Positions 8,798 through 17,631 of a stretch of 64,000 nucleotides of DNA are shown here, in pieces. The DNA lies in assembly GCA_049296795.1 (NCBI GenBank), contig JBAQTC010000030.1, positions 1 through 64,000 of the forward strand. The letters run 5' to 3'. This DNA comes from CAXNKH01 sp049296795 (lineage in GTDB: Bacteria > Pseudomonadota > Gammaproteobacteria > Burkholderiales > Burkholderiaceae_C). How positions within the stretch are numbered: the first letter of the stretch is position 1; each line of letters begins with the position of its first letter. Below the pieces are notes generated by a model. It ran no database searches and was not told the origin of the DNA. It saw only the letters and a list, made by a program, of their open reading frames with translations. A program made the translations under genes and the position numbers.

Positions 8798-11700
8798 TTG
8801 CCGATTCTCTACGAAGTTAATGCCTTGTCACTCTTTGCCTTGAAAATCGAGTTCCCAGAATCGCTGCCGGTGTCGGCTAAACGCGACGAGATCATGGCCG
8901 CCATTGCGGCGCATCAGGTCGTCATCGTCTGCGGTGAGACCGGATCGGGCAAGACCACGCAGCTGCCCAAAATTGCGCTGGCCATGGGAAGAGGCAAGCT
9001 GAATTACCCGCCTGGCGAACGCGGCAAGCTGATCGGTCACACCCAGCCCCGGCGCATCGCCGCCAGCAGCGTGGCCAAGCGCATTGCCGACGAGTTGGCC
9101 ACGCCACTGGGCGAAGTGGTCGGCTACAAAGTGCGGTTTCAGGATCGCCTGTCACGTGACGCTTCGGTCAAACTGATGACGGATGGCATCTTGCTGGCCG
9201 AGACGCAGAACGACCCACTGCTCAAAGCTTACGACACCATCATCATTGACGAGGCACACGAACGCAGTCTGAACATCGACTTCTTGCTGGGGTACTTGCG
9301 CCAGATCCTGCCGCGCCGCCCGGACCTGAAAATCATCGTGACCTCGGCCACGATTGATGCGGACCGCTTTGCCAAGCATTTCGCGAGCCACCCGGTGCCG
9401 GGCCGCCCCAAGCCGGGTGAAGCCCCCTCGGGGGGCAGCGACGACGCGCAGCGCAGAGCGTGGGGGCAAGAGCTTCGCCCAGCGCCTGTCATCCTGGTGT
9501 CGGGTCGCATGTTCCCAGTCGAGCAGCGCTGGCGTCCGTTTGAAGAGCGCCGTGACTACGGACTGAACGAAGCCATTGCAGACGCGGTGGATGAGTTGTG
9601 GGTAGGGCACGCCACAGGTGACATTCTTATTTTTCTACCTGGCGAGCGCGAAATCCGCGAGGCCGCCGACTACCTGCGTGGCCATCTCCAGCATCATGCA
9701 GTGACTCGTTCGGCCGAAGTGCTGCCGCTATTTGCGCGGCTGAACCAGGCTGAGCAGGAGCGCATTTTTGACAGCCACACTGGTCGGCGCATCGTGTTGG
9801 CCACCAATGTGGCCGAGACCTCGCTTACCGTTCCCGGTATTCGTTACGTGATTGATGCCGGCACGGCGCGCGTCAAGCGCTACAGCTTCAGAAGCAAAGT
9901 GGAGCAGCTGCTGGTCGAGCCCATTAGCCAAAGCTCGGCCAACCAACGCGCCGGGCGGTGTGGCCGGGTGGCCGACGGCATCTGTATCCGCCTGTATGAC
10001 GTACAAGACTTTGCCGGTCGAGCGCGCTTTACCGACCCCGAGATCCTGCGCTCCTCACTCGCCGGGGTGATTTTGCGCATGAAGTCCCTGCACCTGGGCG
10101 TGGTGGAAGACTTCCCCTTTATCGAAGCGCCTTCGGGGCGCGCCATTGCCGACGGCTACCAGTTGCTGACCGAGTTAGGCGCAGTGGATGACGCCAATGA
10201 GTTGACGCCCATGGGGCAAGAGCTGTCCCGCTTGCCGCTGGACCCCCGCGTGGGTCGGATGATTCTGGAGGCGCGCAGCCGCGGTGCGCTGGACGAGGTA
10301 TTGGTGATCGCCAGCGCTCTCTCCGTGCAAGATGTGCGCGACCGTCCAATGGACGCGCAGACCCAGGCCGACCAAGCGCATGCCAAGTTTGACGATGAGA
10401 AGAGCGAGTTCAGCGGTTATTTGAAACTGTGGAAGTGGGTTAACGACGCAAGAGGAGGCACGCAAAGTGGAGGGGTCAGAGCCCGATCTACCGAGCCTGC
10501 CACGGACGTGGCCGTCGCCGGTAATCGGGGTCTGACACCTCAGTCACATAAGCTTAGCAACCGCCAGTACGAGCAACTGCTGCGCCAGAACTTCATCAGC
10601 CTACGCCGCCTGCGCGAGTGGCGCGACATTCATTCGCAGCTGCTCACTGTGGTGGCCGAGCACAAGTGGCCATTGAACGCAGTCCCGGCCAGCTATGAGC
10701 AACTGCACCTCTCCATGCTGGCGGGACTCTTAGGCAACATCGGCTGCAAGCTCGATGAAGAAGCTAATTCGGGCGAGTACCTGGGTGCCCGCGGCATCAA
10801 GTTCCACCGTCATCCGGGCGCACACCTGAGTAAAAAGCCGGGTCGCTGGATCGTCGTGGCCGAGTTGGTGGAGACCACACGCTTGTTTGGCCGAGGCATC
10901 GCCGCGATTGAGCCGCAATGGGTGGAGCAGGTGGCGGGCCACTTGCTGAAAAAGCAGTTGCTCGATCCGCACTGGGAGAAAAAAGCCGCCGAAGTGGTGG
11001 CGCTGGAGCGGGCCACGCTCTACGGCATCGTGATCTACAACGGGCGGCGTACCAATTATGGCCGGGTCGATCCGCCCGCCGCACGCGAGATATTCATCCG
11101 CGAAGCGCTGGTGAGCGGCCAGTGGGACACGAACTTGCCGTTTCTTAGCGCCAACCAAAAACTCGTGACCCAGGTGGAGGAGCTGGAGCACAAATCGCGC
11201 CGCCAGGATGTGCTGGTGGACGATGAGTTGATTTACGCGTTTTACGACCAAGCTTTGCCGGCTGAGGTGTGCAGCGGCCACAGCTTTGAGCGCTGGTACC
11301 GAGAGGCGTCACGCACACCGGACTACGCGCCAATCAAAGCCGGTGCGCCCTCGCGCCTGTTGCTGCTTACGCGCGACGAACTGATGCGCCACGAGGCTGC
11401 AGGCATCACCACCAACGCCTTCCCCAAAACGATCCGCCTCGGTGGCGTGGATTGTGCGGCCACCTATTTGCATGAACCGGGCGACGTCAAGGACGGCTTG
11501 ACTGTGACCGTGCCGCTGTTTGTGCTGAACCAGGTCAATGAGGAGCGTTGCGAGTGGTTGGTGCCTGGCATGCTGAAAGACAAAATCCAGGCCCTGCTCA
11601 AGAGCCTGCCGCAGCGCTCGCGCGGCCGTTTTGTACCCCTACCTGAGAACGCCACTCGGTTGGCTGCAATGCTGGGCACGCCGGATTTGTGGGGCCACAC

Positions 11701-12958
11701 CAGCTTGACCGACGCGTTGCTCAAGCAGGTACGCCAGGAATGCTCTCTGGATGTCAAAAGGGGTGACTTCAAGCTCGACATGCTCAACCCACACCTGTTC
11801 ATGAATTTTCGCGTGGTGGACGAACACGGCCGCCAGCTCGGACACGGGCGCAACTTGGGTGCGTTGAAGGCTGAGCTGGGCGCACAGGCGCGCGGGGCAT
11901 TTCAGGCGCTGGCGGGTCTCAAACTCGCGCCGGCCTCTGCGGTGCAGACTGAGCTGGGCAGCGCGCAGCCCCGGGTTCCTCATGGCTTGGACAAATCGTT
12001 ACCCGGCGCTGCACGTCACCTAGCCCCGTCGGTGGCGGACGTGGTTGGCGGGCCAGTGGCAGGAAGGGCGCAGCGCTACACCAGCTGGACTTTTGGTGAG
12101 CTGCCCGAGCTGATGGAAATCCAGTCTTCAGCACGCGCCGGTGGGCAAACCCTGATCGGATTTCCGGCCTTGATGGACCAGGGCGACGGGGTGGGCATTG
12201 AAGTGTTTGACGAACCCGATGTCGCTGCAGCCCGACACCGGATTGGCTTGCGCCGCTTGTTTGCACTGCAAATCAAGGACGCGCTCAAGTACCTGGAGAA
12301 GAACATCCCCGATTTGCAAAAGATGGCGGTGACCTTTATGCAGGTAGGGCGCACGGGAGATGGCAATTCGGCTGGCGGCACCATCGAGGAATTACGCGAA
12401 CAAATTCTCGCCGTCGCGCTGGACCGCGCTTTTTTGCTGGAGCCTTTGCCCGCGAATGAATTTGACTTCAAACGTCGCCTAGACGAGGGCCGGAGTCGCT
12501 TGACCTTGATAGCCAACGAGGTGGCTCGCCTGGCCGCCACCATCCTCGCCGAATACGCGCTAGCCGCACGCAAAATTAAAGACAGCAAAAACGCGCCAGA
12601 GGCCACTGCGGATTGTGCGCAGCAACTGCAACGCTTGTGCACCAAGCGTTTCTTGGTGCAAACGCCCTGGGCACAACTGCAACACTTTGCCCGCTACCTC
12701 AAGGCTATCACCCTGCGGCTGGACAAAGTCCGCGCTGACCCGGCGCGCGATACCAACCGCTTGACCGAGCTGCGCCCGCAAGAGCAGCGCTACTGGCGTC
12801 TGGTGGTCGAGCGCAAAGGGGTGACTGATAGCCGCATGCAGGAATTTCGCTGGCTGTTGGAGGAGTTGCGCGTGAGTTTTTTTGCGCAGGAGTTGCGTAC
12901 CCCCCAGCCCGTGAGCAGCAAACGATTGGACAAAGCCTGGGCTCAAATCAGTCATTGA
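8798..12958 (+). CDS. hrpA: ATP-dependent RNA helicase HrpA, with in-frame repeat insertions
   Basis: DEAH-box RNA helicase of up to 1386 residues; E. coli HrpA has 1300. Walker A GETGSGKTT is at about 46-54 and DEAH at 151-154, with SATID and NQRAGRCGR motifs following, then the HA2/ratchet, OB and long DUF3418 C-terminal regions. The frame starts at TTG 8798; TTG 8840 (before KIEFPESLP) is an equally plausible start and I see no decisive ribosome binding site. Two palindromic DNA repeats sit inside the frame (about residues 198-228 and 558-581), and the linker around residues 1055-1090 is also divergent. Apart from the insertions the helicase motifs are intact, so it is probably functional. 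Confidence 0.93.
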   Translation: MPILYEVNALSLFALKIEFPESLPVSAKRDEIMAAIAAHQVVIVCGETGSGKTTQLPKIALAMGRGKLNYPPGERGKLIGHTQPRRIAASSVAKRIADELATPLGEVVGYKVRFQDRLSRDASVKLMTDGILLAETQNDPLLKAYDTIIIDEAHERSLNIDFLLGYLRQILPRRPDLKIIVTSATIDADRFAKHFASHPVPGRPKPGEAPSGGSDDAQRRAWGQELRPAPVILVSGRMFPVEQRWRPFEERRDYGLNEAIADAVDELWVGHATGDILIFLPGEREIREAADYLRGHLQHHAVTRSAEVLPLFARLNQAEQERIFDSHTGRRIVLATNVAETSLTVPGIRYVIDAGTARVKRYSFRSKVEQLLVEPISQSSANQRAGRCGRVADGICIRLYDVQDFAGRARFTDPEILRSSLAGVILRMKSLHLGVVEDFPFIEAPSGRAIADGYQLLTELGAVDDANELTPMGQELSRLPLDPRVGRMILEARSRGALDEVLVIASALSVQDVRDRPMDAQTQADQAHAKFDDEKSEFSGYLKLWKWVNDARGGTQSGGVRARSTEPATDVAVAGNRGLTPQSHKLSNRQYEQLLRQNFISLRRLREWRDIHSQLLTVVAEHKWPLNAVPASYEQLHLSMLAGLLGNIGCKLDEEANSGEYLGARGIKFHRHPGAHLSKKPGRWIVVAELVETTRLFGRGIAAIEPQWVEQVAGHLLKKQLLDPHWEKKAAEVVALERATLYGIVIYNGRRTNYGRVDPPAAREIFIREALVSGQWDTNLPFLSANQKLVTQVEELEHKSRRQDVLVDDELIYAFYDQALPAEVCSGHSFERWYREASRTPDYAPIKAGAPSRLLLLTRDELMRHEAAGITTNAFPKTIRLGGVDCAATYLHEPGDVKDGLTVTVPLFVLNQVNEERCEWLVPGMLKDKIQALLKSLPQRSRGRFVPLPENATRLAAMLGTPDLWGHTSLTDALLKQVRQECSLDVKRGDFKLDMLNPHLFMNFRVVDEHGRQLGHGRNLGALKAELGAQARGAFQALAGLKLAPASAVQTELGSAQPRVPHGLDKSLPGAARHLAPSVADVVGGPVAGRAQRYTSWTFGELPELMEIQSSARAGGQTLIGFPALMDQGDGVGIEVFDEPDVAAARHRIGLRRLFALQIKDALKYLEKNIPDLQKMAVTFMQVGRTGDGNSAGGTIEELREQILAVALDRAFLLEPLPANEFDFKRRLDEGRSRLTLIANEVARLAATILAEYALAARKIKDSKNAPEATADCAQQLQRLCTKRFLVQTPWAQLQHFARYLKAITLRLDKVRADPARDTNRLTELRPQEQRYWRLVVERKGVTDSRMQEFRWLLEELRVSFFAQELRTPQPVSSKRLDKAWAQISH
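9401..9467. repeat. Palindromic repeat inserted in frame within hrpA
   Basis: The DNA contains a perfect stem GCCCCC (9422-9427), loop TCG, GGGGGC (9431-9436), flanked by outer arms GCCCCA (about 9405-9410) and TGGGGGC (9461-9467). It resembles short GC-rich palindromic repeats I associate with intergenic regions of Comamonadaceae. It is translated as a G/P/R/S-rich stretch that other HrpA proteins lack, between the SATIDADRFAKHF segment and the conserved PAPVILVSGR segment. The mobility mechanism is unknown; the family assignment is from memory. Confidence 0.6.
10472..10539. repeat. REP-like inverted repeat inserted in frame within hrpA
   Basis: Arms GGGGTCAGAGCCCGAT (10472-10487) and ATCGGGGTCTGACACC (10524-10539) are inverted copies matching at 14 of 16 positions. 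Nested inside are TACCG/CGGTA and the hairpin CCACGGACGTGG. GGGGTCAGA-type ends resemble repeats linked to REP-associated tyrosine (Y1) transposases. The element is read through in frame, adding about 23 residues just before the conserved KLSNRQYEQLL segment. Function of the inserted peptide, if any, is unknown; it sits where HrpA proteins vary in length. Confidence 0.7.
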
Positions 12959-13098
12959 GCGTCACGGTCCCCAAAGCGACTGGCTCATCATGGGGGTCGC
13001 GCTAGTCTTCCAGAATGGTTTTTCGCCCCCGACCCGGAAAATACCGACCCCAAGGGTTGGCACGTCTTTTGTCTATCAATCGACGACGGGCACAGAGG

Positions 13099-13968
13099 AT
13101 GAATCCCGTTGTGAAAGGTATGCTGTGGAGTGCTCTGGCGGGTCTTGGTTTTTGTCTGCTTAATACGTTGATGCGGCTGCTGACCTTGCAGCTCGATTTA
13201 TTTCAGGTCCAATTTTTGCGCTACCTGTTTGGATTTTTGGTAATGCTGCCTTTGATGCTTCGGTCCGGTTTGTTAACTTACCGGCCCAAGAAAATCGGCC
13301 TGCAATTGGGTCGGGGTGCGATCCACACGCTGGGTTTGTGTTTCTGGTTTGCTGCCCTGCCTCAGATCCCCTTGGCGGATATGACGGCTATCGGCTTTAC
13401 CCAACCTATCTTTATTTTGATCGGGGCCTATCTGTTCATGCGTGAGCCCATGCATTGGGAACGCTGGTTGGCTGCTGTCATCGGTTTTTCCGGCATTCTG
13501 TTGGTGGTGGGACCAAAGCTCACAGGTAACGGAGGTCTCTACAACCTGGTCATGCTGGCCTCAGCACCCTTGTTCGCCCTGTCATTTCTCATGGCCAAAG
13601 CATTAACGCGCCATGAAAAACCCGTGGTCATTGTCGTTTGGCTCGCTTTCAGCGTGACCTTGTTCAGTCTTCCGATGGCGCTGCTGCATTGGCAAACGCC
13701 AACACTTTTGCAATGGGGTTTGTTTTTGGTGTGTGGCACGCTCGGAAGCCTGTCGCATTACTGCTTGACGCGTTCTTTTGGTTTGGCCGATATTTCCTCA
13801 ACCCAGTCCCTCAAATTTCTGGATTTGATTTGGGCCTCCATGCTGGGTTGGTTGGTATTTTCCGACCGTCCAAGCCAATCCACATTGATCGGTGGCTTAG
13901 TGATTTTTTCTTCAACCGTTTGGATCGCCCGACGCGAAGCGCGCCGGACTGAGGTAACTGGAACTTAG
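13099..13968 (+). CDS. DMT superfamily transporter (EamA domain)
   Basis: Inner-membrane protein of about 289 residues with ten predicted membrane helices in two EamA repeats (about 5-135 and 150-280). The family fits small-metabolite exporters; the substrate is unknown. The frame is open back to 13015, but the upstream residues are arginine-rich and unlike the family, so I place the start at ATG 13099 (MNPVVKGMLWS); ATG 13120 is also possible. It converges with the aminotransferase gene, and the two stop codons overlap in the sequence TTAG. Confidence 0.88.
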   Translation: MNPVVKGMLWSALAGLGFCLLNTLMRLLTLQLDLFQVQFLRYLFGFLVMLPLMLRSGLLTYRPKKIGLQLGRGAIHTLGLCFWFAALPQIPLADMTAIGFTQPIFILIGAYLFMREPMHWERWLAAVIGFSGILLVVGPKLTGNGGLYNLVMLASAPLFALSFLMAKALTRHEKPVVIVVWLAFSVTLFSLPMALLHWQTPTLLQWGLFLVCGTLGSLSHYCLTRSFGLADISSTQSLKFLDLIWASMLGWLVFSDRPSQSTLIGGLVIFSSTVWIARREARRTEVTGT

Positions 13969-15158
13969 AGCCGTGCCAGGCGCTCAAGTGCCAGTTCAAG
14001 GGTTTCATCTTTCTTGGCAAAACAAAAACGAACCACCCCTTGATTCAATCCGCTAACGTAAAGCGCTGAGAGCGGTATCGCAGCGACACCGATGTCGTTG
14101 ATCAGCCAAAAACAGAAGTCGGCTTCCGACAAGCTGCTCAACGCTGTGATATCAACGCATTGAAAATAAGTTCCTTCACAGGGGAGCAACTTGAAGCGGG
14201 TCTTTTGCAAGCCGGCACGAAAAAGGTCGCGTTTGCGTTGGTAAAAAGCAGGCAATTCGAGATAAGGTTCGGGGTCAGCCATGTAGGCTGCCAAGCCGTA
14301 TTGCATGGCCGAGTTAACGGAGAACACGGCGAATTGATGCACTTTCCGAAATTCGTTCATCAAGGCCTTGGGCGCAGCAACGAAGCCCACTTTCCAGCCC
14401 GTCACATGGTAGGTCTTGCCAAAGCTGGAAACGATGAAAGCGCGTTCGGCCAAGCCGGGGAAACGTGCTGCACTGAGATGCTGCTGGCCATCAAACACCA
14501 TGTGTTCGTATACCTCGTCACTGATCAGGAGAATATCGGTTGGCGCCAAAATAGTTTGCAAGCGTAACAATTCGGCATGGCTCCATACCGTCGCGCTGGG
14601 GTTATGTGGCGAATTGATGACGATGGCCCGGGTTCGGGTAGAGATGGCGGCTTCGATCTTGTCAAAATCGGGGCGGAAGCTGCCCGGCAACAGCGGCACA
14701 CGAATGACGCGCCCGCCGGCGAGCTCGACATTAGGGATGTAGCTGTCGTAGCAAGGTTCCAGAACGATCACTTCATCACCGGGATGAACTATGGCGAGTA
14801 TGGCGGTCAGAATGGCTTGGGTAGCGCCAGCGGTGATGGTGATTTCATGCGCAGCGTCGTAGCAACGACCGTGCAATTTTTCAATTTTTTGGGAGATGGC
14901 TACGCGCAACTCCAATACCCCAGCCATCGGCGCGTATTGGTTCTGCCCCTTGAGCATGGCCTGATGGACCAGTTGGGGTAGTTTGGGGTCACATTGAAAA
15001 TCGGGAAAACCTTGACCCAGATTCACGGCGGATTTGTCGCTGGCCAGGCCAGACATCACCGTGAAGATGGTGGTTCCTACACTGGGCAGTTTTGAGATTA
15101 GCTTGGGGCTGAAAGGGGCTTCGGGGGACGCAGACATTTTTTTATGGCGGGTGGGCAT
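13965..15158 (-). CDS. PLP-dependent aminotransferase, YbdL/methionine aminotransferase-like
   Basis: Fold-type I class I/II aminotransferase of 397 residues (390 if the internal ATG at 15137, MSASPEAP, is used). The PLP lysine lies in SSFGKTYHVTGWKVGF, which closely resembles E. coli YbdL, a methionine/aromatic aminotransferase. Other hallmarks are NLGQGFPDF near the start, NSPHNPSA and SDEVYEHMVFDG. The upstream LysR gene ends in TGA immediately before the ATG at 15158, so the two are probably coupled. Placement behind a CysB-type regulator supports a role in sulfur amino acid metabolism, but substrate specificity is inferred. Confidence 0.9.
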   Translation of the reverse strand: MPTRHKKMSASPEAPFSPKLISKLPSVGTTIFTVMSGLASDKSAVNLGQGFPDFQCDPKLPQLVHQAMLKGQNQYAPMAGVLELRVAISQKIEKLHGRCYDAAHEITITAGATQAILTAILAIVHPGDEVIVLEPCYDSYIPNVELAGGRVIRVPLLPGSFRPDFDKIEAAISTRTRAIVINSPHNPSATVWSHAELLRLQTILAPTDILLISDEVYEHMVFDGQQHLSAARFPGLAERAFIVSSFGKTYHVTGWKVGFVAAPKALMNEFRKVHQFAVFSVNSAMQYGLAAYMADPEPYLELPAFYQRKRDLFRAGLQKTRFKLLPCEGTYFQCVDITALSSLSEADFCFWLINDIGVAAIPLSALYVSGLNQGVVRFCFAKKDETLELALERLARL

Positions 15159-16112
15159 TCACAATTCGGTGTTGTCGCCTTGGCCCTTCATGGCCTTGGC
15201 GATCAGCTTGCGGTTCAGACGATCGCTGAGTAGCTCGGCAAAGGTGAAGACAAAATTGCGCAGGTAGGCGCCGCGCTTGAATGCAACACGTGCGACATTC
15301 TGACCGAACAAATGTCCCACCGGGCGCACGCGCAAGCCACTGGCTCCAGCGTCATCCAACAGATCACGCACGGCCATCTCAGCGGCAATGCCCAGCCCCA
15401 AGCCCAGGCGCACGTAGGTCTTGATCACATCCGAATCTATGGCCTCCAGCGCAATGCGGGGCTTGAGTTTGCGCTGGGCAAAAGCATGGTCAATCTTGTT
15501 CCGACCAGTAAATGCCGGGTGGTAGGTGATCAGCGGCTCTTGGGCCAGATCTTCCAGGCTGATTCGCTCTTTGCCACACAGGGGGTGGTCGCTCGGTAAA
15601 ACCAGCATGTGTTGCCACTCGTAACAGGGCAGGGTAACCAACTCGGTGTATTGCGCCAGTGATTCGGTCGCGATACCGATTTCAGCCACTTCCTCGATCA
15701 GCATCGCTGCCACCTGGTCGGGCGCGCCTTGGTGCAAGCTAATGTCAACTTTGGGATAAGCCTTGCGCAGTTTGGCAACGGGTTCGGGCAGCACGTAGCG
15801 GGCCTGGGTATGGGTGGTAGCAATCGACAAAATTCCGCTGTCCTGTGCACTGTACTCTTGACCAATGCGTTTGAGATTCCCGATTTCACGCATGATCAGG
15901 TCAATGCTTTGGAGCACCAGAATTCCAGGCTCGGTCACGCGTTTGAGGCGCTTGCCATGGCGGGCAAAAATATCAACCCCTAATTCCTCTTCCAGTTCGA
16001 TGATGGCCTTGGACACGCCGGGTTGGGAGGTGTGCAAGGCCTTGGCCGCCTCGGTCAAATTCAGGTTGCGGCGACTGGCCTCTTGTATGAAGCGAAATTG
16101 ATGCAAATTCAT
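15159..16112 (-). CDS. CysB family LysR-type transcriptional regulator
   Basis: LysR-type regulator of 317 residues. The N-terminal winged helix-turn-helix begins MNLHQFRFIQEASRRN, with recognition helix region SQPGVSKAIIELE; the remainder is a two-lobe periplasmic-binding-like effector domain. Sequence style (HTQARYVLP, VRLGLGLGIAAEMA) is that of CysB/Cbl, which respond to N-acetylserine or sulfur status and activate sulfate assimilation genes. It lies between a sirohydrochlorin chelatase-like gene and an aminotransferase on the same strand. No binding site could be identified with confidence. Confidence 0.9.
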   Translation of the reverse strand: MNLHQFRFIQEASRRNLNLTEAAKALHTSQPGVSKAIIELEEELGVDIFARHGKRLKRVTEPGILVLQSIDLIMREIGNLKRIGQEYSAQDSGILSIATTHTQARYVLPEPVAKLRKAYPKVDISLHQGAPDQVAAMLIEEVAEIGIATESLAQYTELVTLPCYEWQHMLVLPSDHPLCGKERISLEDLAQEPLITYHPAFTGRNKIDHAFAQRKLKPRIALEAIDSDVIKTYVRLGLGLGIAAEMAVRDLLDDAGASGLRVRPVGHLFGQNVARVAFKRGAYLRNFVFTFAELLSDRLNRKLIAKAMKGQGDNTEL

Positions 16113-16154
16113 TTCAATGAACTTTTCATGGTGAGTTAAGAAGCCTTCATGTCC

Positions 16155-16517
16155 TCACTTTGCCGCAATTTCAGCAATCACAGCAAGAACGTTCGGATTT
16201 TCCCCAATGGCCGCCTGGAGTATGAATTCAAGTTCAGGGTGCTTTTGTTGCAAGACTTGCAATAAGACCGGAAGGTCGTCCCTGGCGTGTTTACCAAGAC
16301 CCAAAAACATGGGAACAATGGTGACGGACTGCAGGCCCTGGCTGACCATGACGGCGACCGCACCCTCGAGCCCGGGTTCGGTCAACTCCAGGTAGGCGCA
16401 GCCAACGACGAGTTGAGGATCGCGCTGGGAAATCAGTTGCGCAACATTTTCAATGGGCAAGCGCCACAGCGGATCACGTGAACCGTGCGCCAACAAAATA
16501 ATTCCACGTTGAAGCAT
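16155..16517 (-). CDS. CbiX/SirB-type sirohydrochlorin chelatase-like protein
   Basis: Single-domain CbiX-like protein of 120 residues, the normal size of the short CbiX form, which inserts Co or Fe into sirohydrochlorin for cobalamin or siroheme. The first conserved histidine is in LLAHGSRDP and the second metal-binding histidine is probably in GLGKHARDD. It begins 7 bases after the lptG stop and ends 42 bases before the CysB-like gene. Because siroheme is the cofactor of sulfite reductase, proximity to a CysB-type regulator makes the Fe/siroheme role the more likely one; that is inference. Confidence 0.88.
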   Translation of the reverse strand: MLQRGIILLAHGSRDPLWRLPIENVAQLISQRDPQLVVGCAYLELTEPGLEGAVAVMVSQGLQSVTIVPMFLGLGKHARDDLPVLLQVLQQKHPELEFILQAAIGENPNVLAVIAEIAAK

Positions 16518-16524
16518 GAAGTCC

Positions 16525-17631
16525 CTAGCGCCTCAAGACCAACCACGCAAATGCGCTGAGCGAGAACCCGCTGTAAATCAGTCCGGGAAGTGCAGCCGAT
16601 AACCAGGGTTGCCAGTTTTGCAAATTTCCGATGTGGCCAAACATATTGTTGAGCAGAAAGAAACTGATGCCGGCCATGACGCCGCCAAACACGTAGCCAG
16701 AAATACTGCCAGATCGAAAGTGAAGGTAGGCAAATGGCAGGGCCAAGACCACCATGACCAAGCAACTAAGAGGGTAAAAAACTTTTTTCCAGAATTCGAT
16801 TTCATAGCGTTGCGCGGATTGCCCATTGGCAACCAGATGCCTGATGTACTGATACAGATCAATGGCTTTCATTCTTTCGGGTTTGAGCAGGGCGGCCGAC
16901 ACCATTTCGGCACTGATTTGAGTTGGCCAGCGAAAACTCGCAAAAGAAGTACGCTCAACCCTGGCGTTGTCGTTACTGGTGTTGCTGAACTCCGTGCGCT
17001 CAACCTGTTGCAACAACCATGCTTCATCTGTAGCGAATTGTCCGGTTTTACCGTCCACCATGGAGATTAAAAAGCCGCGGCTGTCGAGTTCAAAAATGCG
17101 AATTTGGCGCATATTGCCATCGGGATCAAGGGCGCCAATATTGACAGTGAAATGGCTGTGCCGTTGTTTTTCCTTGAGCCAGGCCCCTGTTTGGCCAATG
17201 CTGATTTGGCCTTGAAAACGGGCTTTGAGCAATTGAGCATGGCGATCAGCCCATGGAGCGAGATAGTCTCCGATGGCAAATGTCAGCAGTACAAAGCCTA
17301 AAGCCAAGCCAAGTAAAGTGTTCAATGCGCGCCAAGGACCCAGCCCGCTGGTTCTCAAAATCGTGAACTCTGAACTTTGAGCCAGTCTGGCCATGACGAA
17401 AATGGTTCCAATTAAAACGGTGATCGGCAGCAGTTCATAAAGATGACTGGGGACCAGGAGCGCTACATAGGTCAGGGCATGGGTCAGTTGGTAGCCTGAT
17501 GCACTGGCCTGGCCCAGTGCCTTGAGTTCTTCGACAAAATCAAAAAAGAAAAAAAGAGCCAGGAAGGCCAAGCTTGAAAAAGCCACCGAGACATAAATTT
17601 CCCGGTAAATCAGGCGTCGTATGGTTTTCAA
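16525..17631 (-). CDS. lptG: LPS export ABC transporter permease LptG
   Basis: Inner-membrane permease of the Lpt machine (LptB2FGC) that extracts lipopolysaccharide and passes it to the periplasmic bridge. At 368 residues it has the family pattern: an N-terminal membrane segment and coupling helix (RRLIYREIYVSVAF), two more helices, a periplasmic beta-jellyroll (about 135-265), and three C-terminal helices with the conserved FWKKVFYPLSCLVMV stretch. It overlaps lptF by 4 bases (ATGA). The following gene, cbiX-like, starts 7 bases after the stop. Confidence 0.96.
   Translation of the reverse strand: MKTIRRLIYREIYVSVAFSSLAFLALFFFFDFVEELKALGQASASGYQLTHALTYVALLVPSHLYELLPITVLIGTIFVMARLAQSSEFTILRTSGLGPWRALNTLLGLALGFVLLTFAIGDYLAPWADRHAQLLKARFQGQISIGQTGAWLKEKQRHSHFTVNIGALDPDGNMRQIRIFELDSRGFLISMVDGKTGQFATDEAWLLQQVERTEFSNTSNDNARVERTSFASFRWPTQISAEMVSAALLKPERMKAIDLYQYIRHLVANGQSAQRYEIEFWKKVFYPLSCLVMVVLALPFAYLHFRSGSISGYVFGGVMAGISFFLLNNMFGHIGNLQNWQPWLSAALPGLIYSGFSLSAFAWLVLRR

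Noticed and set aside
13015..13098. N-terminal extension of the DMT transporter
   Set aside because: The added residues are arginine- and proline-rich and unlike the family; they precede a normal first membrane helix.
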